64,000 nucleotides of DNA from Methanomassiliicoccales archaeon (GCA_013415865.1 CP058896.1:1159957-1223956); one strand, 5' to 3'. Shown: positions 1-8,003, numbered from the stretch's first letter. Notes: generated from the sequence alone by a model not told the origin. Numbers and translations are program-made.

Positions 1-79
1 AAACCATCAGAGCCGCGATGAGCATCATGGCGATGAGGCCGATGCTAATTGTCCTGTGTATCGAAACCTTGAATCTCAT
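1..79 (-). CDS. Start of a secreted or membrane protein, partial
   Basis: Only the first 26 codons are in the window; the gene runs off the left edge. The N-terminus (MRFKVSIHRT, then a run of Ile, Leu, Ala and Met) looks like a signal peptide or membrane anchor. A strong Shine-Dalgarno site (AAAGGAGGG, complement of 86-94) sits six bases before the ATG, which makes the start reliable. It follows the 198-residue signal-peptide protein by 74 bp and is probably in the same transcript. Function is not recognisable. Confidence 0.6.
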   Translation of the reverse strand, partial: MRFKVSIHRTISIGLIAMMLIAALMV

Positions 80-153
80 CTCTTTCCCTCCTTTGGGGGA
101 ATGAAAAACCGGAAGGGGTTTCGGGGTCCGGCCCATCTCAGGTCGCCTCCCTT

Positions 154-750
154 TCAGACCTGCCATTTCTCGAACAGCTTGAAGATGACCGAGACCACTG
201 CCAGCGTGACCATCAGGCCCATGATCGCAGGTATCCAGGCGCTGATGACACCGCGCGGGGCGTCCGAGCTTATCGGCAGCTCGTAGGTGTAAGAGTCGAG
301 GACCGTGGTACCTGACTTGAGCTGGACGGTCAGAGTCGCATCGGACTCCGTCAGCGTGGCGATCTGCAGCGACGAGAACGACGCATTTGCGTACTGCTCG
401 GTCAGGACGGTGCGGACGACGCTCAGCGTGGAGACCTTCGAGACGGAGGTGCCATTGCCATCGACGATGGTGATGGTCACCGTGTAGGTCCCCGAGGCCG
501 CCGCGCCGGTGCCGTTGACCAGCAGCGCGTAGACCTCAAAGTTCCATGTCTCGGCGTCCAGCGCCAGGTAGTCTGGCGTGCTGACGTGGAACTTCCAGTC
601 GGTCGCCGAGGTGACCGCGCTGCCCCCGTCGTTCAGGAGCCACACATGGTCTGCCGCCACCACCTCGGCGGAAGCCGGAGCTGCGAGACAGAGGGCCATG
701 GCCACCACTGACATCATCATCGTCATGTAGGCCATGATCTTCTTGTGCAT
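154..750 (-). CDS. Secreted, C-terminally anchored element protein (198 aa)
   Basis: Residues 1-28 form a clear signal peptide ending APASA. About 135 residues rich in Thr, Ser and Val follow, as in an Ig-like or beta-sandwich ectodomain. A membrane span at about 168-190 is followed by a short basic tail (KLFEKWQV). This topology places the body outside the cell, as in virion surface or minor coat proteins. It lies 14 bp after the 82-residue membrane protein and shares its promoter. No family was recognised; a virion surface role is inferred from context. Confidence 0.7.
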   Translation of the reverse strand: MHKKIMAYMTMMMSVVAMALCLAAPASAEVVAADHVWLLNDGGSAVTSATDWKFHVSTPDYLALDAETWNFEVYALLVNGTGAAASGTYTVTITIVDGNGTSVSKVSTLSVVRTVLTEQYANASFSSLQIATLTESDATLTVQLKSGTTVLDSYTYELPISSDAPRGVISAWIPAIMGLMVTLAVVSVIFKLFEKWQV

Positions 751-764
751 CCAGACCGCCCCGC

Positions 765-1013
765 TCAGTCTCCGCCCATCTTCCTGGTCATCTTGAAGAT
801 CAATCCTATGATCACGGTGAACATGGCAAGCTCGATGATCATCGGCAGCCAGCTCTCAAGGCTCGACGCGACGTCCGTCACGAGCGGAGAGAACCCGATA
901 CCGAGAGCAGCAATGCCTGGCGCTATCCCATTTACCTTCTCGATCCCCCGGAGGTCGACAATCTCGACCTCCTTCGCCCTTGCTTCGGCTTTGTGCTTGA
1001 ACAGGTGGAACAT
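765..1013 (-). CDS. Single-span small membrane protein, coat-protein candidate
   Basis: 82 residues. The N-terminal half is charged, then comes one hydrophobic span (about 58-75, LPMIIELAMFTVIIGLIF) and a basic end (KMTRKMGGD). That order resembles major coat proteins of filamentous phages and small membrane proteins of pleomorphic archaeal viruses, but no sequence homology was recognised. It is the first gene after its own TATA box, separate from the upstream operon, which would suit high expression. A coat role is inference. Confidence 0.65.
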   Translation of the reverse strand: MFHLFKHKAEARAKEVEIVDLRGIEKVNGIAPGIAALGIGFSPLVTDVASSLESWLPMIIELAMFTVIIGLIFKMTRKMGGD

Positions 1014-1066
1014 CTATTCACCTGTCACAGGTATCGATGTCATGATTTTTCTGCAGGGACCGTCCT

Positions 1067-1081
1067 CCTTATATACTAGTT
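1067..1081 (-). promoter_or_regulatory. TATA promoter for the small-membrane-protein genes
   Basis: On the minus strand the sequence reads ACTAGTATATAAGGA, a good archaeal TATA box. Transcription would begin near 1043, about 30 bases before the ATG at 1013. It separates the 82-aa, 198-aa and partial genes from the upstream ATPase operon. Confidence 0.6.
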
Positions 1082-1091
1082 CGGGGGGCGG

Positions 1092-1105
1092 GGGCTTCTC
1101 AGCCC
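1092..1105. promoter_or_regulatory. Short GC hairpin with a GAGA tetraloop
   Basis: On the minus strand, GGGCT-GAGA-AGCCC forms a perfect 5-bp stem with a GNRA-type loop. It lies between the ATPase stop codon and the TATA box. It could be the end of the long operon transcript or an operator; a downstream T tract is lacking, so terminator function is unproven. Confidence 0.35.
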
Positions 1106-1157
1106 TTATTGTTCATCCTATCTACTTACTGTCCTTCGGACAAATTTAGAATAAAGC

Positions 1158-2042
1158 TCAAACGTCGCCTCCGGAGGAAGTGCTCAGGCCCGCGCAGACC
1201 TGCCGGGCGAGACCGTCCGTGAGCTGATACTCGTAGGCTATGCGGTCCCTTGACCATGTCCCACGAGAGCTGAGCAGCTTTGCCCGCTCGGCCTCTGGGA
1301 GCTTCAGGATCTTCTCGACGATGGACCTAGGGTCCACGTCCTGATGCTTCGCCCTCTCCTTCTCCACCTGGTCGATGTAGCGCTGCACCCGCTCTATGCC
1401 CCGCTTTGTCTTGATCTTCACATATGCCTCCCTGATCGCGGGTGGTAGTGGCTTGAAGTAATAGATGTGCTGCAGGTCGAAATAGGGCTCCGACTTCTTT
1501 CCGTAGCGTGGGATGACAGGCACGTGCCATAGCGATCGGCCCCTGCGGAAGTTAGGTGCCTCCGATATGACGAGGGTCTTGAAACGGCGGCGGAGAGCCG
1601 AATCGAGCAGCTCGAGGGCCGGTAGGTTAAAGATGACGTGCAGGTTGCGGTCCCTCATCTGCTGGCTCGCCTTGATGATCGCTTTGTTCATCTCCGTGTT
1701 GAAGTCCCTGCTGAACGCGGCCTCGCCCGCCTCGTCCAGCACGATGGAGCCATACCTAGGGGCGTCGTCGATGAGGCGGAGCAGCTCCTCGGGGTCGTAG
1801 ATGACGTGCTCCTGCAGGACAAAGAGCTCCCTCCCCACCTTCATCGCATTGTGTATGCTGAGCGAGGACTTGCCGGTGCCCTCAGCCCCCTCGTTGCAGG
1901 TCCACCAGTCCCAGTCGTCCCGGATGACCTTGCGGACGAAGTTCGAGTGCCGGTCAAGGAAGTCCTCATGCTCGTCCCGGGGAGGCCTTTCGGGGCAGAG
2001 CGCGCGCACGTTCAGCTCATAGAGGTCCGTCGCCATCATCAT
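1158..2042 (-). CDS. Zot/HerA-like P-loop ATPase of the integrated element
   Basis: 294 residues. Walker A is at about 51-60 (EGAEGTGKSS) and Walker B at about 98-104 (GSIVLDE). A QQMRDR segment at about 127-132 resembles the sensor region of Zot, HerA and FtsK-like motor ATPases. The C-terminal 80 residues are basic and helical. Such ATPases drive virion assembly or DNA translocation in filamentous phages and membrane-containing archaeal viruses. It is the last gene of a long overlapping run of membrane-protein genes, as expected for a morphogenesis ATPase. Assignment to a specific family is inference; a maintenance ATPase is the alternative. Confidence 0.7.
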   Translation of the reverse strand: MMMATDLYELNVRALCPERPPRDEHEDFLDRHSNFVRKVIRDDWDWWTCNEGAEGTGKSSLSIHNAMKVGRELFVLQEHVIYDPEELLRLIDDAPRYGSIVLDEAGEAAFSRDFNTEMNKAIIKASQQMRDRNLHVIFNLPALELLDSALRRRFKTLVISEAPNFRRGRSLWHVPVIPRYGKKSEPYFDLQHIYYFKPLPPAIREAYVKIKTKRGIERVQRYIDQVEKERAKHQDVDPRSIVEKILKLPEAERAKLLSSRGTWSRDRIAYEYQLTDGLARQVCAGLSTSSGGDV

Positions 2043-2439
2043 CCTCCTCGGTCATCCTAGACACTGCCGGCTCCTTGTAGAGCAGCTTCATCTTCGACAG
2101 CACGTCCGTCAATATCTGCTTCTTGCGGAGACCGCGCTCCTTGTTCTTCCTGTGGCTCGCCATCTGAGATGGAGGAGTGTCCTTTGGGGGCATGATCTCG
2201 CATGCCTTCCGCCATTCAAGCAGACACGGCTCCTCCTTCGACATGTCTGCTGTCCAGACGCGTATCCTGGCCTTTTTGTCCGTAGGGATGCTGACCCAGA
2301 GGGAGTCGATGACGTCCTCGAACTCGGCCAGGAGGCCCTGGTCGCTCGCCTCCTTGTCCGAGAGCATGAGGCCCTGAATGATCATCTGCTCATAGGACTG
2401 CTGCGCCCTGAGACGCTCCATCGGGACGTCGTCAGCCAT
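2017..2439 (-). CDS. Hypothetical element protein (140 aa)
   Basis: A soluble protein with mixed charge. It has a Lys/Arg-rich stretch at about 96-117 and a very acidic end (EEDDDGDG). The 3' end overlaps the ATPase start by 26 bp and the 5' end overlaps the 98-aa gene by 8 bp, so translation is probably coupled. No family was recognised. Position suggests a cytoplasmic partner of the ATPase. Confidence 0.6.
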   Translation of the reverse strand: MADDVPMERLRAQQSYEQMIIQGLMLSDKEASDQGLLAEFEDVIDSLWVSIPTDKKARIRVWTADMSKEEPCLLEWRKACEIMPPKDTPPSQMASHRKNKERGLRKKQILTDVLSKMKLLYKEPAVSRMTEEDDDGDGPL

Positions 2440-2728
2440 GGTATCCCCTCCCCTTCCTCGCCCTAAGTGTGGTCAGCAGCTCGTCCACCCAGGCCCTGAA
2501 CTGTGGGACATAGATGGTGCCCTGCTGCTCGAGCTGTCGCCAAGGGATGACATCCGGCTTTGGGGCCGGGAGAAGGCGGTCGCCCGCCCTCCTCCTGCTT
2601 ACCCAGATGTCGATGATCTTGTAGGCGTCCTCGTCCTCCTGGCGATCGAGATAGGCCTGGCATCTGCGCTCGAGCACGTCCATGATCGGCTCGGAGACGA
2701 GGATGCGGCCCTGCCCTTCAGCTGCCAT
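2432..2728 (-). CDS. Hypothetical element protein (98 aa)
   Basis: Small soluble protein with no hydrophobic span and several aromatic and Arg residues (RRAGDR, WRQLEQQ). It overlaps both neighbours in the operon. Product unknown; the overlap on both sides and consistent GC-rich codon use support a real gene. Confidence 0.55.
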   Translation of the reverse strand: MAAEGQGRILVSEPIMDVLERRCQAYLDRQEDEDAYKIIDIWVSRRRAGDRLLPAPKPDVIPWRQLEQQGTIYVPQFRAWVDELLTTLRARKGRGYHG

Positions 2729-3839
2729 CCGCCGCTCCCTCCTGGGCCTTTTTTACTTCCTCGATGAAGTTCGGCGGCGCCACCAATGAGGACTTTCTCA
2801 GCTGCTCCTTCCGGATATGCGGGTTGGCGAGCGCCACGGTCTGCGTCTGCGTCAGCAGTTTGGCCTGCCGCCTGTCGAGCTCACCCTGCGTCTCCTCGAG
2901 GGGGATCGGCCCTGACACGTACTGCTCGTCGGTCGTGGCCATCTTGTCGTGATCGATGAGGTATCTCCTCGGCCGCTCATGGACGACCAGCTTGGTCATC
3001 CCGCGCTTGACCGCCTTCTCCTCGGGAGAGAGCTTGAGCAGCACCATGCTCAGCTGTGGGTTGAGCGGGTTTATCCACCATCTCGTATGGAGCCAGAGCT
3101 TCAGCTCCTTCCTCTCGGGGGAGCGGTAGACACGGTCCCACCACCTCATGAAGGCGTTGCCGTCGTACCAATATGCGCGGCCCTCAGGATATTCCTTCAT
3201 ATGCACATGCTTGACATAGTCTGGGAACAGGGACTTCCAGACCATTTCATAGAAGGCGAATATCGCGGCGATGATCAGCACCACCACTGCTATGATGATG
3301 ACATAGTACCGCTCGAACCAATCGACGAGCAGGTCCTGGTCGGTCAGGAGATGGAACATGGACTGCAGCCACCAGGTGCCCCTGTACCAGTCCAGGGCGA
3401 AGTCGTAGTTGGCATGCTGGATGATCTCGACCCATCCCGCGAAGTAGAGCAGGAGGAACAGCGGCACGTAGATGTGCAGGCGCGGGAGGATGGTCGTCAG
3501 GATGCCGTAGATCCTGGGATGGGCCTCGGAGAAGAACTTGTCCCTGCGGGGCCTCTCTCTGTGGCCCTCCTTGCGCTTCATCAGCCCGAGGTCCTCTAGG
3601 GATTCTTCTATCCTGTCCTTGTCCGGGACCATCGTCTCGACCGTCCTGGGTGCAGGTCCCGGCTCAGGCATAGGCGCGGGACCGGGTGATGCAGGAGAGG
3701 TATGAGCGGGAGGTTCTGCGGGCGGGCCAGGGGGCGGTGATGGGTCCACGACGGCCACGGTCTCCACTGGCCGCTCCTGCTCGGGAATTTCTTTCTTTTT
3801 CTTGGTGGATCTCTTGCTCTTTCGCTGCTCGGTCATCAT
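2718..3839 (-). CDS. Two-span membrane protein with Pro-rich N-terminus (373 aa)
   Basis: Order: a Lys-rich start, a Pro/Ala-rich linker at about 33-65, a first membrane span at about 111-137, a second at about 178-200, then a 170-residue polar tail rich in Trp, Arg and Lys. A flexible linker followed by hairpin-like spans and a large cytoplasmic tail suits a scaffold or assembly protein of a membrane complex. It overlaps its neighbours by 4-11 bp. No homologous family was recognised. Confidence 0.65.
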   Translation of the reverse strand: MMTEQRKSKRSTKKKKEIPEQERPVETVAVVDPSPPPGPPAEPPAHTSPASPGPAPMPEPGPAPRTVETMVPDKDRIEESLEDLGLMKRKEGHRERPRRDKFFSEAHPRIYGILTTILPRLHIYVPLFLLLYFAGWVEIIQHANYDFALDWYRGTWWLQSMFHLLTDQDLLVDWFERYYVIIIAVVVLIIAAIFAFYEMVWKSLFPDYVKHVHMKEYPEGRAYWYDGNAFMRWWDRVYRSPERKELKLWLHTRWWINPLNPQLSMVLLKLSPEEKAVKRGMTKLVVHERPRRYLIDHDKMATTDEQYVSGPIPLEETQGELDRRQAKLLTQTQTVALANPHIRKEQLRKSSLVAPPNFIEEVKKAQEGAADGS

Positions 3840-4504
3840 ACCGCCTCCGCTGGTTCCTTGTTGCGCTCGGTGAGCTCCTTCCTTCCGCTCGCCTCCAGGG
3901 TGTCCTCACGTGTGGTCACGCGCTCAGCGGGCCTGTTGCAGCCTATCGCCTCGATCGTGCTGTCCACCGACTGCTCCTTGATCTCCACTATCATCTCGTC
4001 ATCGATGAGGAACTGCTCGTAATCATTGACTATGCGGTCATACCTGGCGGCCTCCTCCTTCGTCAGCTCGCTCACGTAGACGGGCACGTAGAAGTTGCCC
4101 TTGCTGCGGAAGCAGGCGCACCTGACCCTCAGTACCCTGCCGAGGCTGTCGTCGCAGAGCTCCTTGGGGATGATGGCCCATCGATAGCTGCTGAAGCGGG
4201 AGAACTGGAAGAACACCTGCACGCAGTCGCGGCCCCAGATGATGCCGCGGACCCTCGCCCACTTGATGGGCCTCGTGTCCTTGTTCCCCGTGCAATATAG
4301 CCAACGGACGGACGAGCCCCTCAGGTTCGCCTTGGCGACGAGCTTGTTCTTCTTCATGATGTTGCCGTGGAGGTCCTGCTGGCGCCAGATGATGAGCATA
4401 GAGCGCCTGTGCAGGAACTCTACTATCCACTGGATAGGCTTCCAGAGAAGCGCCATGACCATTATCACTACGATGAGCGGAATCATCAGCTCGAGCATGT
4501 CCAT
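3836..4504 (-). CDS. N-terminally anchored element protein (222 aa)
   Basis: One hydrophobic span at about 7-27 is followed by a roughly 190-residue soluble domain with basic and aromatic residues. The topology (anchor first, body after) resembles assembly or pilot proteins of secretion-like systems. It shares a 4-bp ATGA-type overlap with the 373-aa gene. Function not recognised. Confidence 0.6.
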   Translation of the reverse strand: MDMLELMIPLIVVIMVMALLWKPIQWIVEFLHRRSMLIIWRQQDLHGNIMKKNKLVAKANLRGSSVRWLYCTGNKDTRPIKWARVRGIIWGRDCVQVFFQFSRFSSYRWAIIPKELCDDSLGRVLRVRCACFRSKGNFYVPVYVSELTKEEAARYDRIVNDYEQFLIDDEMIVEIKEQSVDSTIEAIGCNRPAERVTTREDTLEASGRKELTERNKEPAEAV

Positions 4505-4508
4505 GCCA

Positions 4509-4679
4509 TCACTTCCTGCCGAAGAAGCCTAATGCCTTGTCCATGAACCGCTCCAATGTGGCCCCGCTCGCCTCGATGATCTTCGGGATGAAGATCACCG
4601 CCATCAGGAGGTTGATGAGCGGGAGCAGCATGATGATCATGAACCCCCACATCCATTGGGCGATCGCTATGAAGTCCAT
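4509..4679 (-). CDS. 56-aa small membrane protein
   Basis: Translating the minus strand from the ATG at 4679 gives 56 residues with one or two hydrophobic segments (about 5-35, including GFMIIMLLPLINLLMAVIFI). A short amphipathic basic tail ends GFFGRK. It fills the space between the 588-aa and 222-aa genes exactly: one base after the upstream stop, four before the next start. That fit argues it is real. Size and layout match small coat or assembly membrane proteins. Confidence 0.6.
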   Translation of the reverse strand: MDFIAIAQWMWGFMIIMLLPLINLLMAVIFIPKIIEASGATLERFMDKALGFFGRK

Positions 4680-4680
4680 G

Positions 4681-6447
4681 TCACTGCACCTTCCCGATGG
4701 CGCCGCTGATCTGCCCCGCCAGCTCCGACCCTTGCTTAGCGGCCCGGTCGAACCTTCCCTGGGCGATGGACAGGCCTATGGACCACAGCCTGAGGGGGAA
4801 CCAGATGCCGAGGAAGAAGATGACCAGGATGATCATGATCGCCAGGACGCCGAGCGCTATGGAACCGTATTCCACGATCGCATCGGCGAGCCAATTGAGC
4901 GCATCCCATAGCCCCTCTCCGATGGATATGAGGAATTCCCCGACCGCCTCGAAGAAGTCCCTGACCTTGTCGAGAGCGTTCTCGAGCCATCCCGGCAGAT
5001 CGCCGTTGTCGATGAGCTTTCCGCCCTTTGCCACATCAGCCACTATCATCGCGGTGCCCATCCCGGCGATCACCGCCCCGACCGGAGCGAGGAAGCCGGT
5101 GGCGATCATCGCGCCACCGACGATGACCATGCACACGCCAATGATGGTGCCATACCAGTTAGCCCTGTCCTCCTGAACCGGCTGCATCGCGGGAGGGAGG
5201 TCCGACGGGTTCATGCTCGGCGTAGTGACCGGGACTATGGACGGCTGGTATGAGTTCCATAACCTGGCATATACGGTATGCTGCACTCCCTCTATGAGAA
5301 TGTCCGTTCTGTCATAGCCATAGTCCATCATCGTCCCGCTCGGGGAATCGGAGAATACCCAGTTGACCCTCTTGTCCTCGTGGACCGTGATCGTGACCAC
5401 CAGGGGCGACCAGTCGCCAGCGGCGATGGTCGAGTTCGAGCAGGCAAGGATGTAGTCGTTCCATACCCTGGTGACAGAGGTCCAGAACGTCACGAGGGAC
5501 GAATAGACGTATCTCTTCACGGTGACGGTGGCGTTGAGGGTCCCGTCGGCCGTCCCAAAGGGGACCATGATCGTATGGTAGGCCTCAGGCACGTGGTCAT
5601 TGGTCACCACGAACGACACGCTGTCCCCTGCATGCATGTAGAAGGAGTTGGCGTAGACGCCGTTGCCCAGCCCGGTCAGGCAGTCGAAGCTTATGCCCGG
5701 ATCCACGGCGAAGGACCTGACGAACTCATTGAACACATCTGGGGACGGTCGGGTGTAATAGGACACCTGGGTCTCCATTATGCCGTCGTTAACGATGTCC
5801 TGTCCTGACACGTAGATGGTGAAGGAGCTGTCGGCAGCATAGACCGCCTGCCAGATGAAGGCATAGCTGATGCCCGAATAGATGGGGCATCTGACAAGCA
5901 CATATGTGCGATCGTCAATGGTCCAGCAATCATCGCCGGTGGTGATCGAGGTATCTGCCATATTGATCTGGATGAATGCGATGTATGTCCCATTGCTGAA
6001 ATCGGTGGCATAGCGGGGCCTGAGCTCGTAGCTCGCGTTTCCATAGAATTGCACGATGGCTAGCGATTGGCTCACGACACCTGTAGCACTGATCGGGGAC
6101 CTCACGATGAACTCGGAGACGCCGTTCATTATCTGCGTGCGGTTGAATCTGACGATCGAGCCGACCTGCAAACGGTTGTCGGTCGTCGCGACAGCGTCGA
6201 ACTTGAACTTGCTCTCCTGCGTGGACGCCCCTATCCAAATGCCTTGTGGCGCGGGGTTCCAGGTATCGGGGTTCTTGATCGACGATTCGTTGGCGACGTT
6301 CACCACCTCGTCGTGCTCGTCCTGATATTTCGACTCGATCTCGAGATTGATGCTGCGCCCCACGTATTCTGCCGCACTAGCGTATTGCGGCAGAATACAT
6401 GCTGCGATCATGAGGACCGCCATAATCTTAATTGCCAGACCTTTCAT
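4681..6447 (-). CDS. Large secreted membrane-anchored protein, spike candidate (588 aa)
   Basis: Residues 1-25 form a signal peptide. About 400 residues of Ser/Thr/Tyr-rich ectodomain with several Asn-X-Ser/Thr sites follow. Hydrophobic segments lie at about 433-470 (rich in Gly and Ala), then an amphipathic stretch, then a strong span at about 530-555, and a short basic tail. It is the largest protein of the element and the obvious candidate for the receptor-binding spike or adhesin of a membrane virus. An S-layer-like or conjugation surface protein is the alternative. The gene overlaps the 87-aa gene at its start. No family recognised. Confidence 0.7.
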   Translation of the reverse strand: MKGLAIKIMAVLMIAACILPQYASAAEYVGRSINLEIESKYQDEHDEVVNVANESSIKNPDTWNPAPQGIWIGASTQESKFKFDAVATTDNRLQVGSIVRFNRTQIMNGVSEFIVRSPISATGVVSQSLAIVQFYGNASYELRPRYATDFSNGTYIAFIQINMADTSITTGDDCWTIDDRTYVLVRCPIYSGISYAFIWQAVYAADSSFTIYVSGQDIVNDGIMETQVSYYTRPSPDVFNEFVRSFAVDPGISFDCLTGLGNGVYANSFYMHAGDSVSFVVTNDHVPEAYHTIMVPFGTADGTLNATVTVKRYVYSSLVTFWTSVTRVWNDYILACSNSTIAAGDWSPLVVTITVHEDKRVNWVFSDSPSGTMMDYGYDRTDILIEGVQHTVYARLWNSYQPSIVPVTTPSMNPSDLPPAMQPVQEDRANWYGTIIGVCMVIVGGAMIATGFLAPVGAVIAGMGTAMIVADVAKGGKLIDNGDLPGWLENALDKVRDFFEAVGEFLISIGEGLWDALNWLADAIVEYGSIALGVLAIMIILVIFFLGIWFPLRLWSIGLSIAQGRFDRAAKQGSELAGQISGAIGKVQ

Positions 6448-6691
6448 TGTGCTCCCTCCAGAACATCACCTTCACGCTGCGCCCCTCCAGCTCTTTCGCC
6501 TGCAGGCCGTACATGGGACGCCTCACCTGGTCCTTCAGCGCCATTGCGGCGCGGAAGATCTCCTCGGGCGGTGGCCTGGGACGGCCGATGATGCCGCAGA
6601 CCTTGCGTGCGAGATTGGGCGCGTCGATGATCAGCGGGACGCCATCGACCGTCCTGAGGATGCGCTCGAGCTCCTCACGGTGCGCTCTCAT
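6428..6691 (-). CDS. Hypothetical soluble element protein (87 aa)
   Basis: Starts at ATG 6691, where GGATGAG lies at Shine-Dalgarno distance; an ATG 15 bases upstream is also possible. The protein is basic, contains a PRPPP stretch and has no membrane span. The gene overlaps the 57-aa membrane protein upstream and the spike candidate downstream. Function unknown. Confidence 0.5.
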   Translation of the reverse strand: MRAHREELERILRTVDGVPLIIDAPNLARKVCGIIGRPRPPPEEIFRAAMALKDQVRRPMYGLQAKELEGRSVKVMFWREHNERSGN

Positions 6692-6848
6692 CGTGCTCAT
6701 CCGCATCCTCCGCGGCCTTCAGCCTGCCCTCCAGGATCCGAAGGACCTTTGCCTCCCTGCCGGTCGCATAACCGAACGTGTATGCGGTCATGGCCACGGC
6801 CACCATCGAGGTGACGATCGCAATCGCGACCAACAGGATGTCAATCAT
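6675..6848 (-). CDS. 57-aa small membrane protein
   Basis: Starts with MIDILLVAIAIVTSMVAVAM, a single N-terminal span, followed by a charged helix ending DEHDESAP. It overlaps the 34-aa gene by eight bases on its 5' side and the 87-aa gene on its 3' side. Too short for routine gene calling but consistent with the other mini membrane proteins here. Role unknown. Confidence 0.5.
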   Translation of the reverse strand: MIDILLVAIAIVTSMVAVAMTAYTFGYATGREAKVLRILEGRLKAAEDADEHDESAP

Positions 6849-6945
6849 GGTCCAGCCCCCTGAGATAGATCAGACGGCCGAACGACAGGACAATGACCGT
6901 GGAGGCCAGGGCTATCGCTGAGTACAGAGCTTCCGACAAGTGCAT
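6841..6945 (-). CDS. 34-aa mini membrane protein, first gene of the long operon
   Basis: A 34-residue ORF starting MHLSEALYSAIALASTVIVL, one hydrophobic span and a short basic/His end. Its stop overlaps the next gene's start region. It is the first ORF after a predicted TATA box near 7023-7030. Size is typical of holin-like or coat-like peptides, but nothing specific can be claimed. Confidence 0.4.
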   Translation of the reverse strand: MHLSEALYSAIALASTVIVLSFGRLIYLRGLDHD

Positions 6946-7022
6946 CCCAATACTTCCCGGCGGGGGCCACCGGTGAGGTGATGGGACCGGGGCCGCACCG
7001 CCTGGATGATAATTACGGAAAC

Positions 7023-7030
7023 GGATATAA
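7023..7030 (-). promoter_or_regulatory. TATA box of the long minus-strand operon
   Basis: On the minus strand GCTTATATCCG forms a TATA-like element. Transcription from about 7000 would give a roughly 55-base leader before the ATG at 6945. No other good promoter is seen before 1081, so it may drive all genes from 6945 to 1158. Confidence 0.45.
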
Positions 7031-7123
7031 GCCGACCACGGAAGTGGCTGTAGCGTAGGGATTTTTATAATAGAACTAACTGGACTCTTTTTAGATAATC
7101 ATTTCAATTTTTACTTCCGATAG

Positions 7124-7133
7124 TTTATTAAAT
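7124..7133 (+). promoter_or_regulatory. TATA box for the 4-TM cargo gene
   Basis: TTTATTAAAT on the plus strand predicts a start near 7150, just ahead of GTG 7169. It lies back to back with the minus-strand operon promoter in a 220-bp AT-rich divergent spacer that holds no other visible gene. Confidence 0.4.
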
Positions 7134-7168
7134 TTAAATTATTGTGTCTTTGGGGGGGGTTGTTGGGA

Positions 7169-7783
7169 GTGATTGATAAGGATGACGTTGAGAATCAACA
7201 ATTTCATGATGCCATGTTGACAATGCTCGATGTAGCAGGTAGGCGAATCGAGGCATTGGATAGGTCAATGATGGTCATACGACAGCTCTTTTTCGTGGTT
7301 CTTGGCATTCTTGGAGCAGGATTCGCGACAATTGCAAAGGAACTAGAATTTGAATCGATAACGATTTTATTGGGAGCGGGTTCATTCATAATATCTGGAA
7401 TTGCATGGGTTCTTTGGAGGCTAGACAATCATTATCACCAGTACCTCATTGAATCTGTTAGGACAAGTATGATTTTGGAGAAGAAGTTGGGATTCAATAA
7501 AAAAAATAAGTTGGGATTAGCAACAAATCTTGAAAGTTATAGAGACCATAACGTTTCAGGTCAATTGATACCAGCAACAATCTATCTCCTGCCCACAATT
7601 TTCGGTATGTGTGCAACATTGATTATGGGTTTAATTCACGGAATCGTCTATGGTCCATCCAACATAATTTATCAAGTTAGCATCTTTTCTACTTTGATTA
7701 TCTTGTTCATCACTATTGGATTTATAAATGAGGTTAAAAAAGAAGCAATTAGGAATACATCTAAAAAATCTACTCCGAATTAA
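7169..7783 (+). CDS. Four-span membrane protein of the AT-rich cargo island (204 aa)
   Basis: Two pairs of membrane spans: about 40-60 and 69-87, then about 143-165 and 175-195. A charged segment between them carries LDNHYHQYLIESV. GTG 7169 is preferred over TTG 7142 because TTGGGA precedes it. Base composition is far more AT-rich than the element core. The 2+2 span plan with a cytosolic middle recalls membrane effectors of defence systems, but no family is certain. Its plus-strand orientation and AbiV-like neighbour suggest a cargo pair. Confidence 0.6.
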   Translation: MIDKDDVENQQFHDAMLTMLDVAGRRIEALDRSMMVIRQLFFVVLGILGAGFATIAKELEFESITILLGAGSFIISGIAWVLWRLDNHYHQYLIESVRTSMILEKKLGFNKKNKLGLATNLESYRDHNVSGQLIPATIYLLPTIFGMCATLIMGLIHGIVYGPSNIIYQVSIFSTLIILFITIGFINEVKKEAIRNTSKKSTPN

Positions 7784-7934
7784 GAAGCTCACTTATTTCC
7801 TTCCTCTGGTTTATATCTTTATCGATATTTTCTTTCCATCTTTTCTTCATGAAATGAACAATAATATATCCAACCGTTAAACCACTTAGAATTGGTGTTG
7901 CATACAAAATTATCTCAATAAAGTTATAAGCCAT
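7770..7934 (-). CDS. 54-aa small membrane protein, convergent with the 4-TM gene
   Basis: The minus strand from ATG 7934 reads MAYNFIEIILYATPILSGLT and ends in a Lys/Glu-rich helix (54 aa). One span at about 5-27. GAGGGG lies at Shine-Dalgarno distance, which supports a real gene. Its 3' end overlaps the end of the 4-TM gene by 14 bp on the opposite strand. Product unknown. Confidence 0.5.
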   Translation of the reverse strand: MAYNFIEIILYATPILSGLTVGYIIVHFMKKRWKENIDKDINQRKEISELLNSE

Positions 7935-8003
7935 TTGAATCCCCCTCAGATTCTTGAATTGTCATCCTGGTATTTGTCATTATTGCAATCATCCCATGTT
8001 TTG

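Noticed and set aside
2949-3599. Long plus-strand ORF opposite the 373-aa gene (216 aa)
   Set aside because: It is the antisense shadow of a GC-rich gene, with no Shine-Dalgarno site and no recognisable fold; the minus-strand gene has clear spans and operon overlaps.
5278-5808. Plus-strand 176-aa ORF inside the spike candidate
   Set aside because: His/Arg/Gly/Val-rich composition is typical of an antisense frame, and there is no promoter or ribosome site.
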